A stretch of 64,000 nucleotides of DNA from Malania oleifera (GCF_029873635.1 NC_080419.1:76062597-76126596), one strand, 5' to 3'. Positions 11,546-23,757 are shown, counted from the first letter of the stretch. Notes: a model not told the origin generated them from the sequence alone. Program-made: numbers and translations.

Positions 11546-11894
11546 TGATTATGCGTCAAAACTGCGTAATTGGGCATATTAACCCGGGCTTTACGGTTTA
11601 TATTTTTTATTAAATGTCCAAAATTGTCTAATATTTTAATAAAGTGCCAAAATCATCATTCTTGAACTTTATTGCACTATTTATGAAGTTTTGGTAATTT
11701 TTTTGTTGTAGGAAAAATCTCGGAAACCAAAACCAACACCTATTTGTATTTCATGCATAACTTTTTGGTACGAACTCTGATCGAGACAATTCAAATTTCT
11801 AGAGAAAGACGAAAGGATTATCTACAACTTTTGTGTTTTCAGTTTTATGAGAAACTAGCTCCAAAAGACTCAGATTTGCGATGAATAGAGAATA

Positions 11895-11927
<33 letters not shown>

Positions 11928-12069
11928 CAATTCATGTCGGGTTGGACAAGTCAGGTCGTGGCTTCACGGATCCTAGGGCAGCGCATCCCCCTTTCCTATA
12001 TATTTTTCTTTTCTTCTTCTTTCCTGCAGGTAGCCTGAGGGCTCCCCATTCTCTCCTTCTCTTCCTCTT

Positions 12070-12100
<31 letters not shown>

Positions 12101-13167
12101 TTCTTTTTGCTATCTCTCTTTACCTTAGCTTCTCCCCTTGAACTCTCTCTGTTTTTCTTATATCTCTGTTCTCACCTTTTCCTTCTTCCCCTACTCTTCC
12201 TTTCTCTCTTACTCTTTCATTCTCTTAACTCCCAGCCTCTCCTCTTCTCTGCTACATACCCAGCAGCCATCACCCGAGAACTGCTAGCAGTCGGAACTCC
12301 TCTGCAGAAACACACAGCACAGCTCTCGGCCACACACAGCAGCCCCCACAGCAGCTTCAGCACTACCGCACAGAGCCTCCCCTGCTCTCAGCCAGCACAG
12401 CCCAAGAATCCAGCCTCTCTACACGTCCAGCTCTATTGACCGCCACAGCTCCCATACCAGCCAACCAGTTCCAGCAGTCCTTGCGGCCACTTCACCGAGC
12501 CTCCCCTGCAGCAGCTCCGAGGACTCCCATGGCTGTCTCTTTGGCTCTCTCTCTCTCTCTCTGCTTTCTCTTCTTTTATCTTTTCTTTTCTTCTCTTTTC
12601 TTTCTCTTTATTTTTAAATTACAATTGGATATTTTATTTTTTATTTTTTTTTGTTAAAGTTTATGCTTTCCCTTTCTTCTTTTTCATGTTATTGCCTTAG
12701 TCATAAACAATCATTCTTACTATAGGAGTTTATTGAAAAGAATTGAGTTTTGAGGATTGTTAAATTAATTTAGTTTCATTGCATTTTTAATTATCAAAGT
12801 TCATATTTTTATTGTGTTCATTACCGCTGATTGTTAGGATTTCGTTTGTGTTTTCGTGTGTGTTTGAATTTGATTGAGTTTCTATAGTGTGTTTTTAATT
12901 CCGTGTCCAAAGTTACCATCTTTAATTTGATTGAGTTTAGAGTTTTAAATTACGTGTCATTTAATTCATTAAAAGTGAAATTGAACAATCTTGAAAAACC
13001 CCGAATCTGAACCAAGTTCAGTGCATTTTATTTTCGATTGGACAAACATAACATTTGAGATTAAACGCATTCCCTGAGAAGACGATATAGCCCTTGGGCT
13101 TAATATTACACGACGTAACTCCTATACTTGGGATAGCTTTCGAGCTACTCATTTTTCGAGTGAGTCA
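11546..13167 (+). repeat. RT1 3' LTR
   Basis: Begins TGATTATGCGTC and ends TCGAGTGAGTCA, at 1622 bp. It is shorter than the 5' LTR because the CT run is short (about 12545-12561) and about 70 bp near 12923 are missing. It has a TA microsatellite at about 11898-11926 and a TTC run at about 12064-12101. Confidence 0.9.
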
Positions 13168-13172
13168 ATGTT

Positions 13173-14262
13173 ATGACTGTTCCAAATTCTTTATTAGTGC
13201 TTGAAATAATATGCTCTTTATTTTTAATAGCTTAAGTGTGTTTTGTCGATTATGGAGTTTGGATAAGAAAAGTGCCATTATATAATTGGAGCATTAGTTG
13301 TTCTAACCAAATGAATAATTGCTTATCATCAACGTCATGTTTGATCTGCAAAATAAAATGTAGTGGGAGTAGAACGAATGGAGATCAAACATGCACAAGT
13401 CAAGTCCTCTTCTCCAAAACATGGATCAATGTTTGCGAAATCCTCAAAATAAGTAACAAGTTAAATTAATTTTGTAATATATAATTGGTCATCACAAAAA
13501 TAAGAATTAAAAACTAAAAACTGAGGGGCATGTAGGAATCAAACAATAATGAAATTCCACCAACTAGGCAAATATACATGCATTCAACATTATGTTCCCT
13601 GTTCCCTAATATGCAAGTGAAGGTATATCAAAGAAGGCCCACTATGACAACAATCCTACTTCCCTTCAGAACCTTAGCACAAAGACTTTGCAAAATTAGA
13701 AGCAGATACACCAGACTAAACTTCTTTAAGCTTAAAATTTATAAGTATAGTGTTTGGGTGACAACCACCCCCAAACTTGCAAGCTAAAGCTAAAGATTTA
13801 CATGAAGCACTTTGCTATTCATCCTCACTTGTAGAATCAACACACCATAGCATATTGAAGAACAAAGAAATCAAAGGCATACAAGATATAGCAAGGTCTA
13901 TAGATAGAACCAAAAAATAGAAAAAAGAAAACTAGCTGTCAAGGCTAGAAAATTACAGACTTGCTAGCCTTTTAGAGTAGAGATGGATAGATTTCTTGCT
14001 CTCCATGTATTAGAAGACTTTGATAGCTAAAATAAGCTTGTTATGAGCTAGTATAGCTCCTCTTAGAATTGCAATTCTTCTCAACTCATTATTCCATCTT
14101 TTTAAGGCCAGCATTGGATTCTCATAGCAATAATAACAAAATATATTATATGAACATATTCAATTATATATTTTCATTTTCACCTGATCAAGGGTTTCTT
14201 TGAGGTCTCCCATCTCCAATAACATATTTTGCTTTCACGCCTTCACAAATACATCAACTTAT

Positions 14263-14316
<54 letters not shown>

Positions 14317-17300
14317 GTATATGTATTTGATGTTAACACTAGCACATAACATAGTCAAACTTTAATAATTCAGGTATGAGATAAGCCTCGAGTCTAAACA
14401 TTGGTTACACAATTTAACTTTGAACATTTAATTGATAAGTAATGAAATATAATTTAACTTTCTATCTTTGATCATTTTTAATGCACTATTTATTCTCAAT
14501 ACTAATACAAAAAAGATGAACATTTGATTATTAATTAGTTTATTCACATATATAAATAATTCTTAGACATGAAACTTCATAGTTACCTTGTTATTTAGTG
14601 TATTTAATTCAACTATAGAAACTTTATATTATTTTGGTGGATTATTTGTATTGTTTCTATTGTACATTTTCCTTTTAAATATTAGTATCATACCCTCCTT
14701 AGCTTAAACCACATCTTTAAGTCCCACTTGTTGCAATTCTATTTCCTCACAAAAAAAATTCCATTATGCAATCTAAGCATTACACAAGTAAAACATGTTT
14801 GATTCCATAATGCATATTCCCTTACTATGGGACTACCATGATTTAAATCTTGTTTGGAACTTGAAAAAAACATCATAAAAGTGTTGAAAATGAAGCAAGA
14901 AAATTGAATAAATCTATTGACTTCATGTTTCAAAGCTTGGAATTCAATTTTGAACTTGTGTAAATTTAGATAAACAGAAATATAAAATTATACTAAGTTC
15001 TTTCTAAATTTATTCAAATTCAAATTCAAAGTTTGAAGTACACTCGAGGCACAACTTGAAATAGTCTAATGATTTGTGAGGGGTGCATTAGTGTAGATGA
15101 AACTTGAGAGGATGCCCAATAATCGTAATTGGGTTTATATTTTTTTAGTTATTTTTTATTAGTTGATGAAAAGCAAAGATTTTTTTTAGTTGATGATTAA
15201 GTGTTGTGAGTTTGTAAGGGATAGGCATATTAAGGAGGCTTCAGGACAGATTGGGTTTTAATTTTGTTCAGTTTATGAGGAGCCTTATTTTATAGTTGAG
15301 GATGGCTACTAGGTGGTTCCTAGCTTTAGAAATTACTTCTAGTAAATCATGTATATATTTATAGATTTTTAGTTATCTATTCCACAAATTTTTATAATAA
15401 TACTTCACAAAGCTTTTCGGAGGTAAATTAACATTTTAATAAAAAAACACTCACTTTGTAAAGGACATTAACCCAATATTTGGGAGTATCATCTCTAGTT
15501 ATTGAAAATTTGAACAAAATATAATACAGACTTACACTGATTTTTGTCTAAATCCACATAAAATCCGAATTCAAATCCAAAATCTGAAATTTACGCTCCC
15601 CAAACACCACCTAACTCCCAAACACAACCTAAAAATTAAAATATGTTCTTTCCAACACAACCACACTATCTAGAATAAGTTAGAACCAATAAGATTTCAA
15701 GCAGGAAAGAATCTCTCCTTGTGCTTGTTTCAAGTAAGAGAATCAAGACGAGTGTTTCAAAAATTTTCTTGATTGATATATGCAATTGATTTATCCTACA
15801 AAAAACAGTACATTTGTTGAGCAGATTTTTGCAGTGATGATGTGAACAATTTGTTTGCTTTTGCTAGTTTGTCTTGGAGGTGGAAATTGGTGTGGAGGTT
15901 AAGGCTATACCCAATTTTTGTGCCGAAGAATGATGAAAAGCTAGCTTGCTAGTTGACAAGGTGGTGGGGGCTAATCTAAATTAGATAAAGAAAAGGATTG
16001 ATGGTTTTGTTCAGTCCATTTGTGTATGTGCAGCCTAGGCTAGTTTGGATTTTAAAGCTACTAATGAGTTTGTGCAATTTGGAGTTTGTGATGGTGGTAA
16101 TCCTGCATCTACCAGTGGCTATGGATGAGGATGATGAATTAGTGATTGAGGCTTCTGTGTGAGCTACTTTGAAATATCTAATTGATTTTCCATTGCCCAA
16201 TTAATGCAAATTGTTCCTTCTGAATTTGAGAATAGGGCATTTCACTTGTAAGGGTTAATGTTTGTTTAACTCAAGATGCGAGATTCACTGAGTGATGAAG
16301 CCAAATTCCCTGCAATTTAGAGAGCAACGACAACGCAGCCCTACCAATCATCCACGAGGTCCATCAGGTTGTAAGGTTTTTCCTTGTATGATCATCAGAT
16401 ATGCATCTATAAAGGGAAATGCTTGCTGCTCATCATGAGCCAATAATGATCATCAGTTGACATAGCGAGCAGAGATAGGTAGATCCCATATGAGCACAGC
16501 CTATACCGTACACGCTATGAGTTTCTTGGTTGCAAGACAAGTGTGTATGGTCAATCAAATGTCTTGAGGCAGAGATAGGCAGCTCTATTTTTCACATCGA
16601 TAAGTGGATAACAGTTTTGGGTAAAATAAGTGTATATAGCTTCTAGCATGAGGTGCAAAGAGTAGCAATTTGATTATATTTTTTAAAACCCATTACAATA
16701 TTGTCATTTCATTAGTATGGCTGAACTACAGAACAAAAGACTAGAAACACCAAATCTAGTTCATTGAACCTGAGCTGTGTTGTAGGAAATAGCCCATTCT
16801 TCTCCCCAAATCCCTTATGAACTCATTTCCAAAAGCATGAAATTCCCATGTCCATATCCAAGCACTTGTAATTATAAGGAAAAATATTGTCATTTCTAGT
16901 CACTAATTAATTGACGTAGAGGTCTGAGAACTTCTATACTAAATGTAACCTTGCAACTCCAGCAAGTCATGGAAATGACTAATCCATTTTGCAGTTTTGC
17001 AGGAAAGGCCTCCAAAAAAAGAACTAGAAAAGTCACAATCACCTAATTACATTACCTCTTTGCAGACTAGCAAATTTCCTTGGTGTGTCAAGTGGAAGTT
17101 TTAACTAAGACAAATTGCAAAGATACTTAACCATGAGTCATTTCGCTTCAAACTAGCTGCACTAATTACATCCCTAGTTCCATGATTCAACATTACAAAA
17201 GAAAAGGTTTTGAAGAACCAATACCTGAAAAACTCACAAAAAATTTATGTACAAAAATTTGAAGTGAAAAAGAAAGTATTAATGGGAAAGCAAGAAGATT

Positions 17301-18919
17301 GAGATTTGACATCCATAGAGTTAGCAAAAATCCAGAGGAAACCCTGGTCCAATTAGTCATGCTACTTGTTAGTTGTCCCTTGTGTTAGCTCCATATCTTT
17401 AAAATAGTGTTTGGAGCAGTTTCGGGGAAGACAAAGCCGCTACAGACTTGAACTGTAACCACAACACAACCTTATTAGCATACTGGTAGGATAAATTGAC
17501 ATGGAATATATATAATACAGACACTAAGTAACATGATTTTGTAATGCTTTAGAATAACATTTTTTCTCTGGTTCCTTAGTTTGTATACTTCCTTTATCTA
17601 GCCAAAAAAATGAAAGAAGCACAAAAAATATTATCAACAATCAGCAACAATCAATTACTCGGGTGCTAAGTTAAAAGGAATTGAACAAAAAAGGAAAAAG
17701 GGATTCAATTTTCCACCTTTTCTTGCCTGTACTTTGCACGTATAGCATTTAGAGGGCAGCCATTGGTGTTTATCTGCAAATCTTGTAATGCAAAATTCAT
17801 AGTCCCTTACTATGGGACTACCATGATTTAAAGGAAGGCCTAAAATCCCACATCAATAGTTGAGAAAATAAACTTACAAGGTTGGGATTCGCTCCACAAA
17901 TAAGTTACATTTTAAGAGCAGAACTGGAAGACCCTATTCAGCCAAATTATGTGCATGTGAAGTTATTTTGAAATTGAATTCCAATCTTCTGAGTTTAAGC
18001 CCATGAAAAATATCATACACTAATCAATGATGTCAAAATGGATCATAAACTATTATATAAGAATGTTTAAACGAATTTTAATATGTTGAACGCATCACAT
18101 TATCTTCAAACATTATATACTTTTTCATTTTTTTTCCCAAATTATGTACCCAAGTCTCACATATTGTGAACTACAAGTCCTACATTGATCATTAATAATT
18201 TGCATATTCTTGCAACTTGAAACCAACTTCTCAAGGTAGTAAACTAGCTTGGTTCTCTAGCTGCTATTAAGAAATTACTAGTTCCACAAAATCAATAAGC
18301 ATTATAGTCCCACAAGCAAAAATCATTGGGTTGCATATATTTTGTGCGCTGAAATAGTTAAAATCCGCTTCAAAACTTCAGTGAGATCACGTAAGACTCG
18401 GAATGAAGCTACATATCAAAAGCATTTTCCTAAGTTCTAAACACCTACAAACACTCATGGTTGTACAGAGATCTGGGATGGCTTGCGAAAGAACCCTTCA
18501 AGGCACAACAGGACCATAAGAACACTAATGGAGAAAAAATAATCACCAACTCTCTTTGCAATGCACAGCATTACCATTGCCATACATAGCATTTAGTGAC
18601 CCATTGGAGGTTCAATTCGCATGTCCATTTCTATAGGCTTTCACCACTAATTGTCTGTTACAAAAACCATTTCTTATTGCAGCTACCTTGCTTACATGGC
18701 CATGACCAATCTTCTATAGGACTGCATCAAATTGCCCACAAGCTGCTGCTATAAGTCCCGTGAACATGAAATGGAATTTAAATTAGGATCAGATTAATTA
18801 GTAAATTAATCTACACACAGGTGGGGAAGTTTCAAACTACATTTGTATTCTCCTTTTTGACTTTGTTTTTCTTACAAAAGAAATTATAACTGGGGTAAAG
18901 ACGAGTTCCATGAGATGGC
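13173..18919. other. Unassigned interior of the CACTA candidate
   Basis: Mostly AT-rich DNA without a convincing gene. Two minus-strand islands look exon-like, with acceptor sites and short open runs: near 17705-17781 (reading NGCPLNAIRAKYRQEKVE) and near 17385-17440. I cannot assign either to a family. A TA/TATG microsatellite lies at about 14266-14324. A palindromic AGTCCCTTACTATGGGACT-type motif occurs near 14817 and again at 17803. Confidence 0.35.
14266..14324. repeat. TA and TATG microsatellite
   Basis: A run of TA dinucleotides passing into four copies of ATGT. No other feature is associated. Confidence 0.9.
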
Positions 18920-19200
18920 AAGTGATTCTGTGGGAATGTCCTTCATGGCATTTGTAGCCTTTGCCTTGAGTTCTCTTATATCTGGTTATACCCTTTCGAC
19001 TCTCATACACACATAGTCAACGCTACAAACATACTAATAAATCAAAGAGATGCCTTTAACCACATACCCCATCCCAAACACTTGAAAGTACATCGACTTA
19101 CTGCTTCACACATAAGGCCATCATCAGGGTTGGGTTCACATAGTAACAACCCAATGCTTATTAGCACAGTTGAAATGTTCAAAGATGGTTGCCATGCACC
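18920..19200 (-). pseudogene. Ubiquitin-conjugating enzyme E2 fragment (UBC37/UBE2T-like)
   Basis: The minus-strand block 19200-19102 has an AG acceptor and a GTAAGT donor and is open for 33 codons. It reads [13 protein letters not shown], then [15 protein letters not shown]. This is the conserved segment just after the active-site cysteine of E2 enzymes, closest in memory to plant UBC37 and animal UBE2T. The block from 19001 down begins SR and then decays by frameshift where relatives have the YKYN segment and C-terminal helix. The catalytic-cysteine exon and the N-terminus are absent upstream, where an unrelated RDR exon lies instead. It is therefore a fragment and cannot encode an active enzyme. 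Confidence 0.78.
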
Positions 19201-19482
19201 CTACATGAGTTACAATCTGATTCTTGTTATAAATTAAATGTACGGATGTAAAACAAACTCATAACTTTGTATTGACGTCATGCGCATATGAACATAATAG
19301 AAATTTGTATCTTATAATGATATCTTGTCCATCTAGCATACCAAATTCAACTAATCCAAATCAGCAAATGGAAAACACAAAACCCACATTATCAATCATT
19401 CTTTTTTAAAAGACTTCATCAACATAAATTTTCAAAATTAACCAAACCAAAAGCATGAATGAATGGGAGAAGAAAAACTCAC

Positions 19483-19675
19483 CAAAAAATCGATAATGAC
19501 GTAAACCTACGAGAATTCCTTCCTTTGCAATACTTCTGTAGGTAGTGTAATGATTACCACAACAGGTCACCAAAGTGCTGAGGTCTATCTCTCTATTAGA
19601 AAATTTGACAATCAATACATTGTCATCCCCTAAAACTCTTTGCAGGTGAGTCCTTTGTTTGTTTAGATATGGGCC
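19483..19675 (-). pseudogene. Single exon of RNA-dependent RNA polymerase (RDR3-5 clade)
   Basis: This exon-like block has a TTCCAG acceptor before 19675 and a GTGAGT donor after 19483, and is open throughout. It encodes RTHLQRVLGDDNVLIVKF and later YRSIAKEGILVGLRHYRFF. Both are characteristic of the start of the RdRP region in the plant gamma clade (RDR3/4/5), whose members are large cellular polymerases of unclear function. No other RDR exon was recognised on either side, and the catalytic DLDGD-type motif is not present. The next exon-like block on the same strand is the E2 fragment. Splicing the two would put the E2 segment out of frame. Confidence 0.8.
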
Positions 19676-20639
19676 CTGGAATAAATGTAATAAACTAATG
19701 AGAACAATGAAAAGAAAAGGATACTTTCTAGAATATCAGCTTACATCTTGAGAAACTCCTCTCTAGTTCTGTTTGGAAAAAGATTTTTAGGAGTGATGCT
19801 AAATTTAACATTATGTCCTTCAAAGCCTCAAGGTTGTGGTGGCAGTCCAAAATACATCTTCAATGCATTACCTCAGCATAAGACAACTTACAAATGTTTA
19901 TGATTCTTCTTCTAATTGGTTGTCAAGTGAAGATACTATAATGATGTTGTGTGTGTGTACGTGATCACCTAGCCCTGCTTGCAAATGCTTCTACCTACTG
20001 CTAGATTGTTTATTGAGTGTCAGCATGGTTGCTTAAGTGCGTACAGTTATTCAAGGCTATGTATATCTGTGATTCCTCCTAGAATACTGAATTTTGTAGT
20101 CGTGACTGCTTTTTGAACTTAACCTTTGAAGTTCTATAGTGTTGCTTTGTGCTAGTGTGCGCTACCTAATTTGCATTGTTGCTGTATTTTTCATTCTTTA
20201 TATTGGTGTGTATTGATTGAGGGGTGGATTATTTTGTCCTCTACAATCTAATGTTAATGTGATATATTTTTTATGCCTGTATATGTGCTACGTAGTGATT
20301 TATTTTTAAAAACCGTATACTAATTTTTTTAACTTTCTTAATTTGTAGGGTTTGCAACTGTGACAACGTCAGGACGATGTCATGCAACTCGGATGCAGCT
20401 TTCCATTTTTTTTTATCTGAACAAATGAAATGTATTTAAATTTGAATTTTTATAATGTTGTGTATTTAAATTTGAATTTGTATAATACATTTGTATTTGA
20501 ATTTGAATTTGAATTTGTATATTATATTTGTACTCAAATTTAAATTGCAATTATGGTTTTTACAAGAATTAATTTGAATCAGATTTTTACAGGAATTAAT
20601 AATTGGAAAAAATATACATTACTATTAATTGTGCAATTT
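19676..20639. other. Unassigned stretch before the CACTA right array
   Basis: No clear gene. Minus-strand 19745-19900 has short open runs but no family match. A TTTGTAG acceptor at 20349 followed by a short open run could be the last exon of the Transposase_24-type gene. 20440-20530 is a low-complexity TTTGAATTTG region. Confidence 0.3.
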
Positions 20640-21186
20640 AAGTATTAGTGACGATTACAAAATTGTCACTAATACTATGTCTTTAGTGACGGTTTAAAAC
20701 CGTCACTAAAACCATAAGTAACTGTACTGCAGTGCAATAGTGACGGTTCGAAAACCATCAATATTGTTAGACAAATAGTGACGATCTTAAACCATCACTA
20801 ATAATTAGTAATATTGACGAATATAAAACTGTCACTAATAATGTAGCAATAGTGATGAATTTAAACCGTCACTAATGATAGAGAATTAGTGACGAATTTA
20901 AAAATGTCATTAATAATAGAACATTAGTAACGGTTTTTGATCGATCTAGTTTAGAATCTATAGTGACGGGCTTCAATCTTTAGTGATGGATTAGAATCGT
21001 AACTAATACGCCATTAGTGACAGTTTGAAATATTCATCACTAATAAGTATTAGTAATGGTAGGTATAGTGACAAACTGAAAACCGTCACTAATACTCATA
21101 GAATCGTCACTAAAACTAGTTGTGACGGTTTTGTGAGTATTAGTGACAGTTCAAAACTATCACTAATAACTTTATTTTTTGTAGTG
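20640..21186 (+). repeat. CACTA right subterminal repeat array and terminus
   Basis: About ten imperfect palindromes of the TTAGTGACGGTTT family with short spacers, finishing TTTTTTGTAGTG at 21186. They are less regular than the left array but use the same motif. A 60-residue frame inside the array is an artefact of the repeats. Confidence 0.78.
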
Positions 21187-21793
21187 TTTAAGTTGAAAGA
21201 AGGGTGAGCACACAATTCGGAATTTTATAAAATCTCCCCCTTAAGATTTGAATACAAGCTTGGATGACATAAACTGCTTATACTAATCCAAGATTAATTT
21301 TATTAAGTATACCAGATTGTATTAGCAATCATTTTAAAACTATTATGGCAACTATACTGGATATTGATTAATTCATTTCAATTATGCAACTAGTATAGTC
21401 TCCATATAGAACACAAATGCATAAGAAAATAGAGATTAAGGCATGATTTAGTGCATATAACCGAGAACAATCCATGTCTAATCATAAAGCCTTAAAAGCT
21501 GAATATAATGTTCAAGGTTTTTAGAAGAGCTTCAATATTCAAAAAGCTAAGCACGTGTGATGCATATGAGTCCTCAAAATTTTAAAAAGTTATGCTTTTT
21601 ATCTAAGGATGGAGCTCAACTCCCTTGAATGCTCATGAAAAAACATTTTCAGTTAAGGATGAAGTTTATTTGTCAAAAACGTTTATCATTCAGTCATCCT
21701 TCAAAAGATATTTAGCACATGGATACTACATATTGCATCCTTTTTAGCACTTGATAGAAAACAAGGCTATACTTAAGTCATGCAATAGCTACA
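21187..21793. other. Unassigned segment between CACTA end and RT2
   Basis: AT-rich, no coding sequence seen. It contains TCTCCCCCTTAAG near 21231, polypurine-like on the minus strand. It ends in CTACA (21789-21793), the RT2 target-site duplication. It may belong to the interior of element F, whose right part is at 45455-49576 (inference). Confidence 0.35.
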
Positions 21794-23617
21794 TGATTAC
21801 GCGTCAAAACTGCGTAATTGGACGTTTAACCCGGGTTTTACGGTTTATATTTTTAATTAAATATCTAAAATTATCCAATATTTTAATAAAGTGCCAAAAT
21901 CATCATTCTTGAATTTTATTGCACAATTTATGAAGTTTTGGTAATTTTTTGTCGTAGGAAAATTCCTGAGAATCAAAACCGACACCTGTTCGTATTTTGT
22001 GCATAACTATTCCGTCCGAACTCCGATCGAGACGATTCAAATTTTTGGAGAAAGAGGAACGGATCATATACAACTTTCATGTTTTGAGTTTTGTGAGATA
22101 CGGGCTCCAGAAAAGCAGAATTTGCAATGAATAGAGAACAAAAAAAATATAATAATTCGGGTCCTCTAAATGGGTCAAATCTCCCATCCGGTCGGGTTGG
22201 CTAATCTGGGTAGGGCTTCTTCTTTCTTTCTCTTTTTAAACCCCTCCTCCAGCGCAGCCCGAGGGTCCTCTCTTCTTGTTCTTCTTCTTCTTCTTTGGTT
22301 TTTGTTTTTTTTTTTCTCTTTCAATTGCCGCTTTGCCGTTCTCTGTTTCCCTTTCTTTCCTCCCCTATTTTCTTTAATTTCTTGCAGCCTCTCTCTTTCC
22401 CAGTTCCACTCATCCCTGCTCCTCTTCTCTCTCCAATCTCTCATCATCTTATTCTCACTCTCTCCCTCTCGGTTAATCTTCGTGTCTTTGCAACATTCAG
22501 CCAAACAACGTGCACCAGCTCCGCCGCAGTAACAAAGATCAACCAAGCCTGCTGCTGCAAGACCTCCTCAGCCCCCTGTTCCTCCACAACAGTTCTCTGC
22601 TATCCAAAAACAGCAACATAGCAGCAACCTTCTCGTCCAAAAACAGCAACACAGTAGCCGCCTTCTCGTCCAAAACCAGCAACACAGCAGCAACAGCCTC
22701 AGCTCCTTGATTTGCTGTTGCAACCTCCACACACCCGAAGCCTCGGCCAGCTACCCCTGTAGCTTCTTCAACCCGAGCACAGCCGCGAAAGCCTCTGCAA
22801 GACCAGCCAGCTCCCTGCTGCAACAGCTATCCAAGCTCCTCTCGGCCATGCTCTGTTTTCTCTTACTCTCTCTCTCTCTCTCTCATCTTCTTCTTCTTCT
22901 TGTTTTTATTTATTTATTTACTTTATGTTAATTGTTATTTTGTCTTTACTCATTGGATTTTATTAAAGACTTGTTTTTTTATTCTTTTTTATTCTTTATC
23001 ATTTAGTTAAATGCTCTTTCAAGTATAGTTCTTTTTAGTATTAAAGTTTATTGATTTTATGTGTTTAATTAATGAAGTCTAAGATAAAGATGAAAAATAT
23101 ATATATAGAAAACTAAAATAAAATACAAAGTTTGTGTTTTTATTCCTTGTGTCACGCTATTGTTTAGGTTGATTGATAGTCTAATTTTAATTCGAGTTCT
23201 GTGTTCGTGTTAAAGGTCCAATTTTTATTGCGCGCGTGTGCGTATTTGATTAAGTTTCCATTACATACTCTATATCCTTGTTTGAAGTTGCCATTTTTAA
23301 TTAGTGCGTGCCCCAATGTTTCCTTAAGTAGGATAGGGTTTCCATTCTCGCTTTTTAATTTAGTGAATGTTAGTTTAAATTGCGTTTTAGGATTTAAATT
23401 GTGTGTTATTTAATTTGTCAAAAGTAAAATTGAATCATCTTGAAAAATCCGAATTTGAACTGAGTTCAGTACAATTTTGTTTTCGATTGGATGAACGTAA
23501 AATCTGATATTTAAACGCATTCCCTGAGGAGACGATCTAGCCCTTGGGCTTAATATTACACGACGTAACTCCTATACTTGGGATAGCTTTCGAGCTGCTC
23601 ATTTTTCGAGTGAGTCA
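21794..23617 (+). repeat. RT2 5' LTR
   Basis: Begins TGATTACGCGTCAAAACTGC and ends TCGAGTGAGTCA, at 1824 bp. Both edges match RT1, but the middle differs and contains a 33 bp minisatellite (about 22610-22692) and Ser/Pro-rich, C/T-biased DNA that produces spurious frames. Confidence 0.9.
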
Positions 23618-23623
23618 AGCTTT

Positions 23624-23641
23624 TGGCGCCGTTGCTGGGGA
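23624..23641 (+). other. RT2 primer binding site, tRNA-Asp type
   Basis: TGGCGCCGTTGCTGGGGA, six bases after the LTR, has one mismatch to the tRNA-Asp 3' end (T for C at the thirteenth base). Confidence 0.85.
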
Positions 23642-23757
23642 ATGTCGTTCTTAGTCTCAAATTTATGTTTTTCCCGTCATTTTTATTAGTTTTAAGGAAA
23701 AAAAAAAAAGCAGAAAACAAGAAAAATAAAAAAAAAATAAAAATTGAGTTTTGAAAA

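Larger units (their letters stand above)
6354..13167 (+). mobile_element. RT1: complete gag-only LTR retrotransposon (TR-GAG-like)
   Basis: Two LTRs (6354-8115 and 11546-13167) enclose about 3.4 kb and are flanked by a perfect 5 bp duplication, ATGTT. A tRNA-Asp-type primer binding site follows the 5' LTR and a G-rich tract precedes the 3' LTR. The interior has one broken gag-like frame and then about 1.7 kb of non-coding DNA. No protease, reverse transcriptase, RNase H or integrase is seen in any frame. This matches the published category of terminal-repeat retrotransposons with only a GAG domain. The tRNA-Asp primer site, gag motifs and internal G-rich motif suggest descent from Athila/Tat-type Ty3/gypsy elements (inference). 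Confidence 0.88.
481..21186 (+). mobile_element. Candidate CACTA (En/Spm) transposon carrying host gene fragments
   Basis: The left end reads CATTACAAAAAAACTG, and the right end finishes TTTTTTGTAGTG, the inverse of CACTACAAAAAA. Both ends lead into dense arrays of short palindromes built on TTAGTGACGGTTT. CACTA elements have CACTA termini, subterminal repeats and 3 bp target duplications. Here the flanking triplets are TCT and TTT, one mismatch. Inside are Transposase_24-type exons (5459-6219), an FLX-like pseudogene, an E2 piece and an RDR exon, with LTR element RT1 nested within. A second, short CACTA-type terminus at 5047 leaves open a smaller element, 5047-21186, flanked by TAA and TTT. 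I prefer 481 as the left end because only it has a subterminal array comparable to the right one. No TNPD/TNP2 transposase is visible, so the element would be non-autonomous. Confidence 0.5.

Noticed and set aside
15976-16200. Minus-strand 74-residue Ser/Thr-rich frame
   Set aside because: No splice context, no family resemblance, and length expected by chance.
5047-21186. CACTA element defined strictly by 5047 and 21186
   Set aside because: Flanking triplets TAA and TTT do not match, and the 5047 side lacks a subterminal array. Kept only as an alternative to 481-21186.
22175-22546. Minus-strand basic protein in the RT2 LTR, with a parallel at 27595-27900
   Set aside because: Antisense of C/T-rich LTR DNA giving Lys/Arg/Glu bias; no domain seen.
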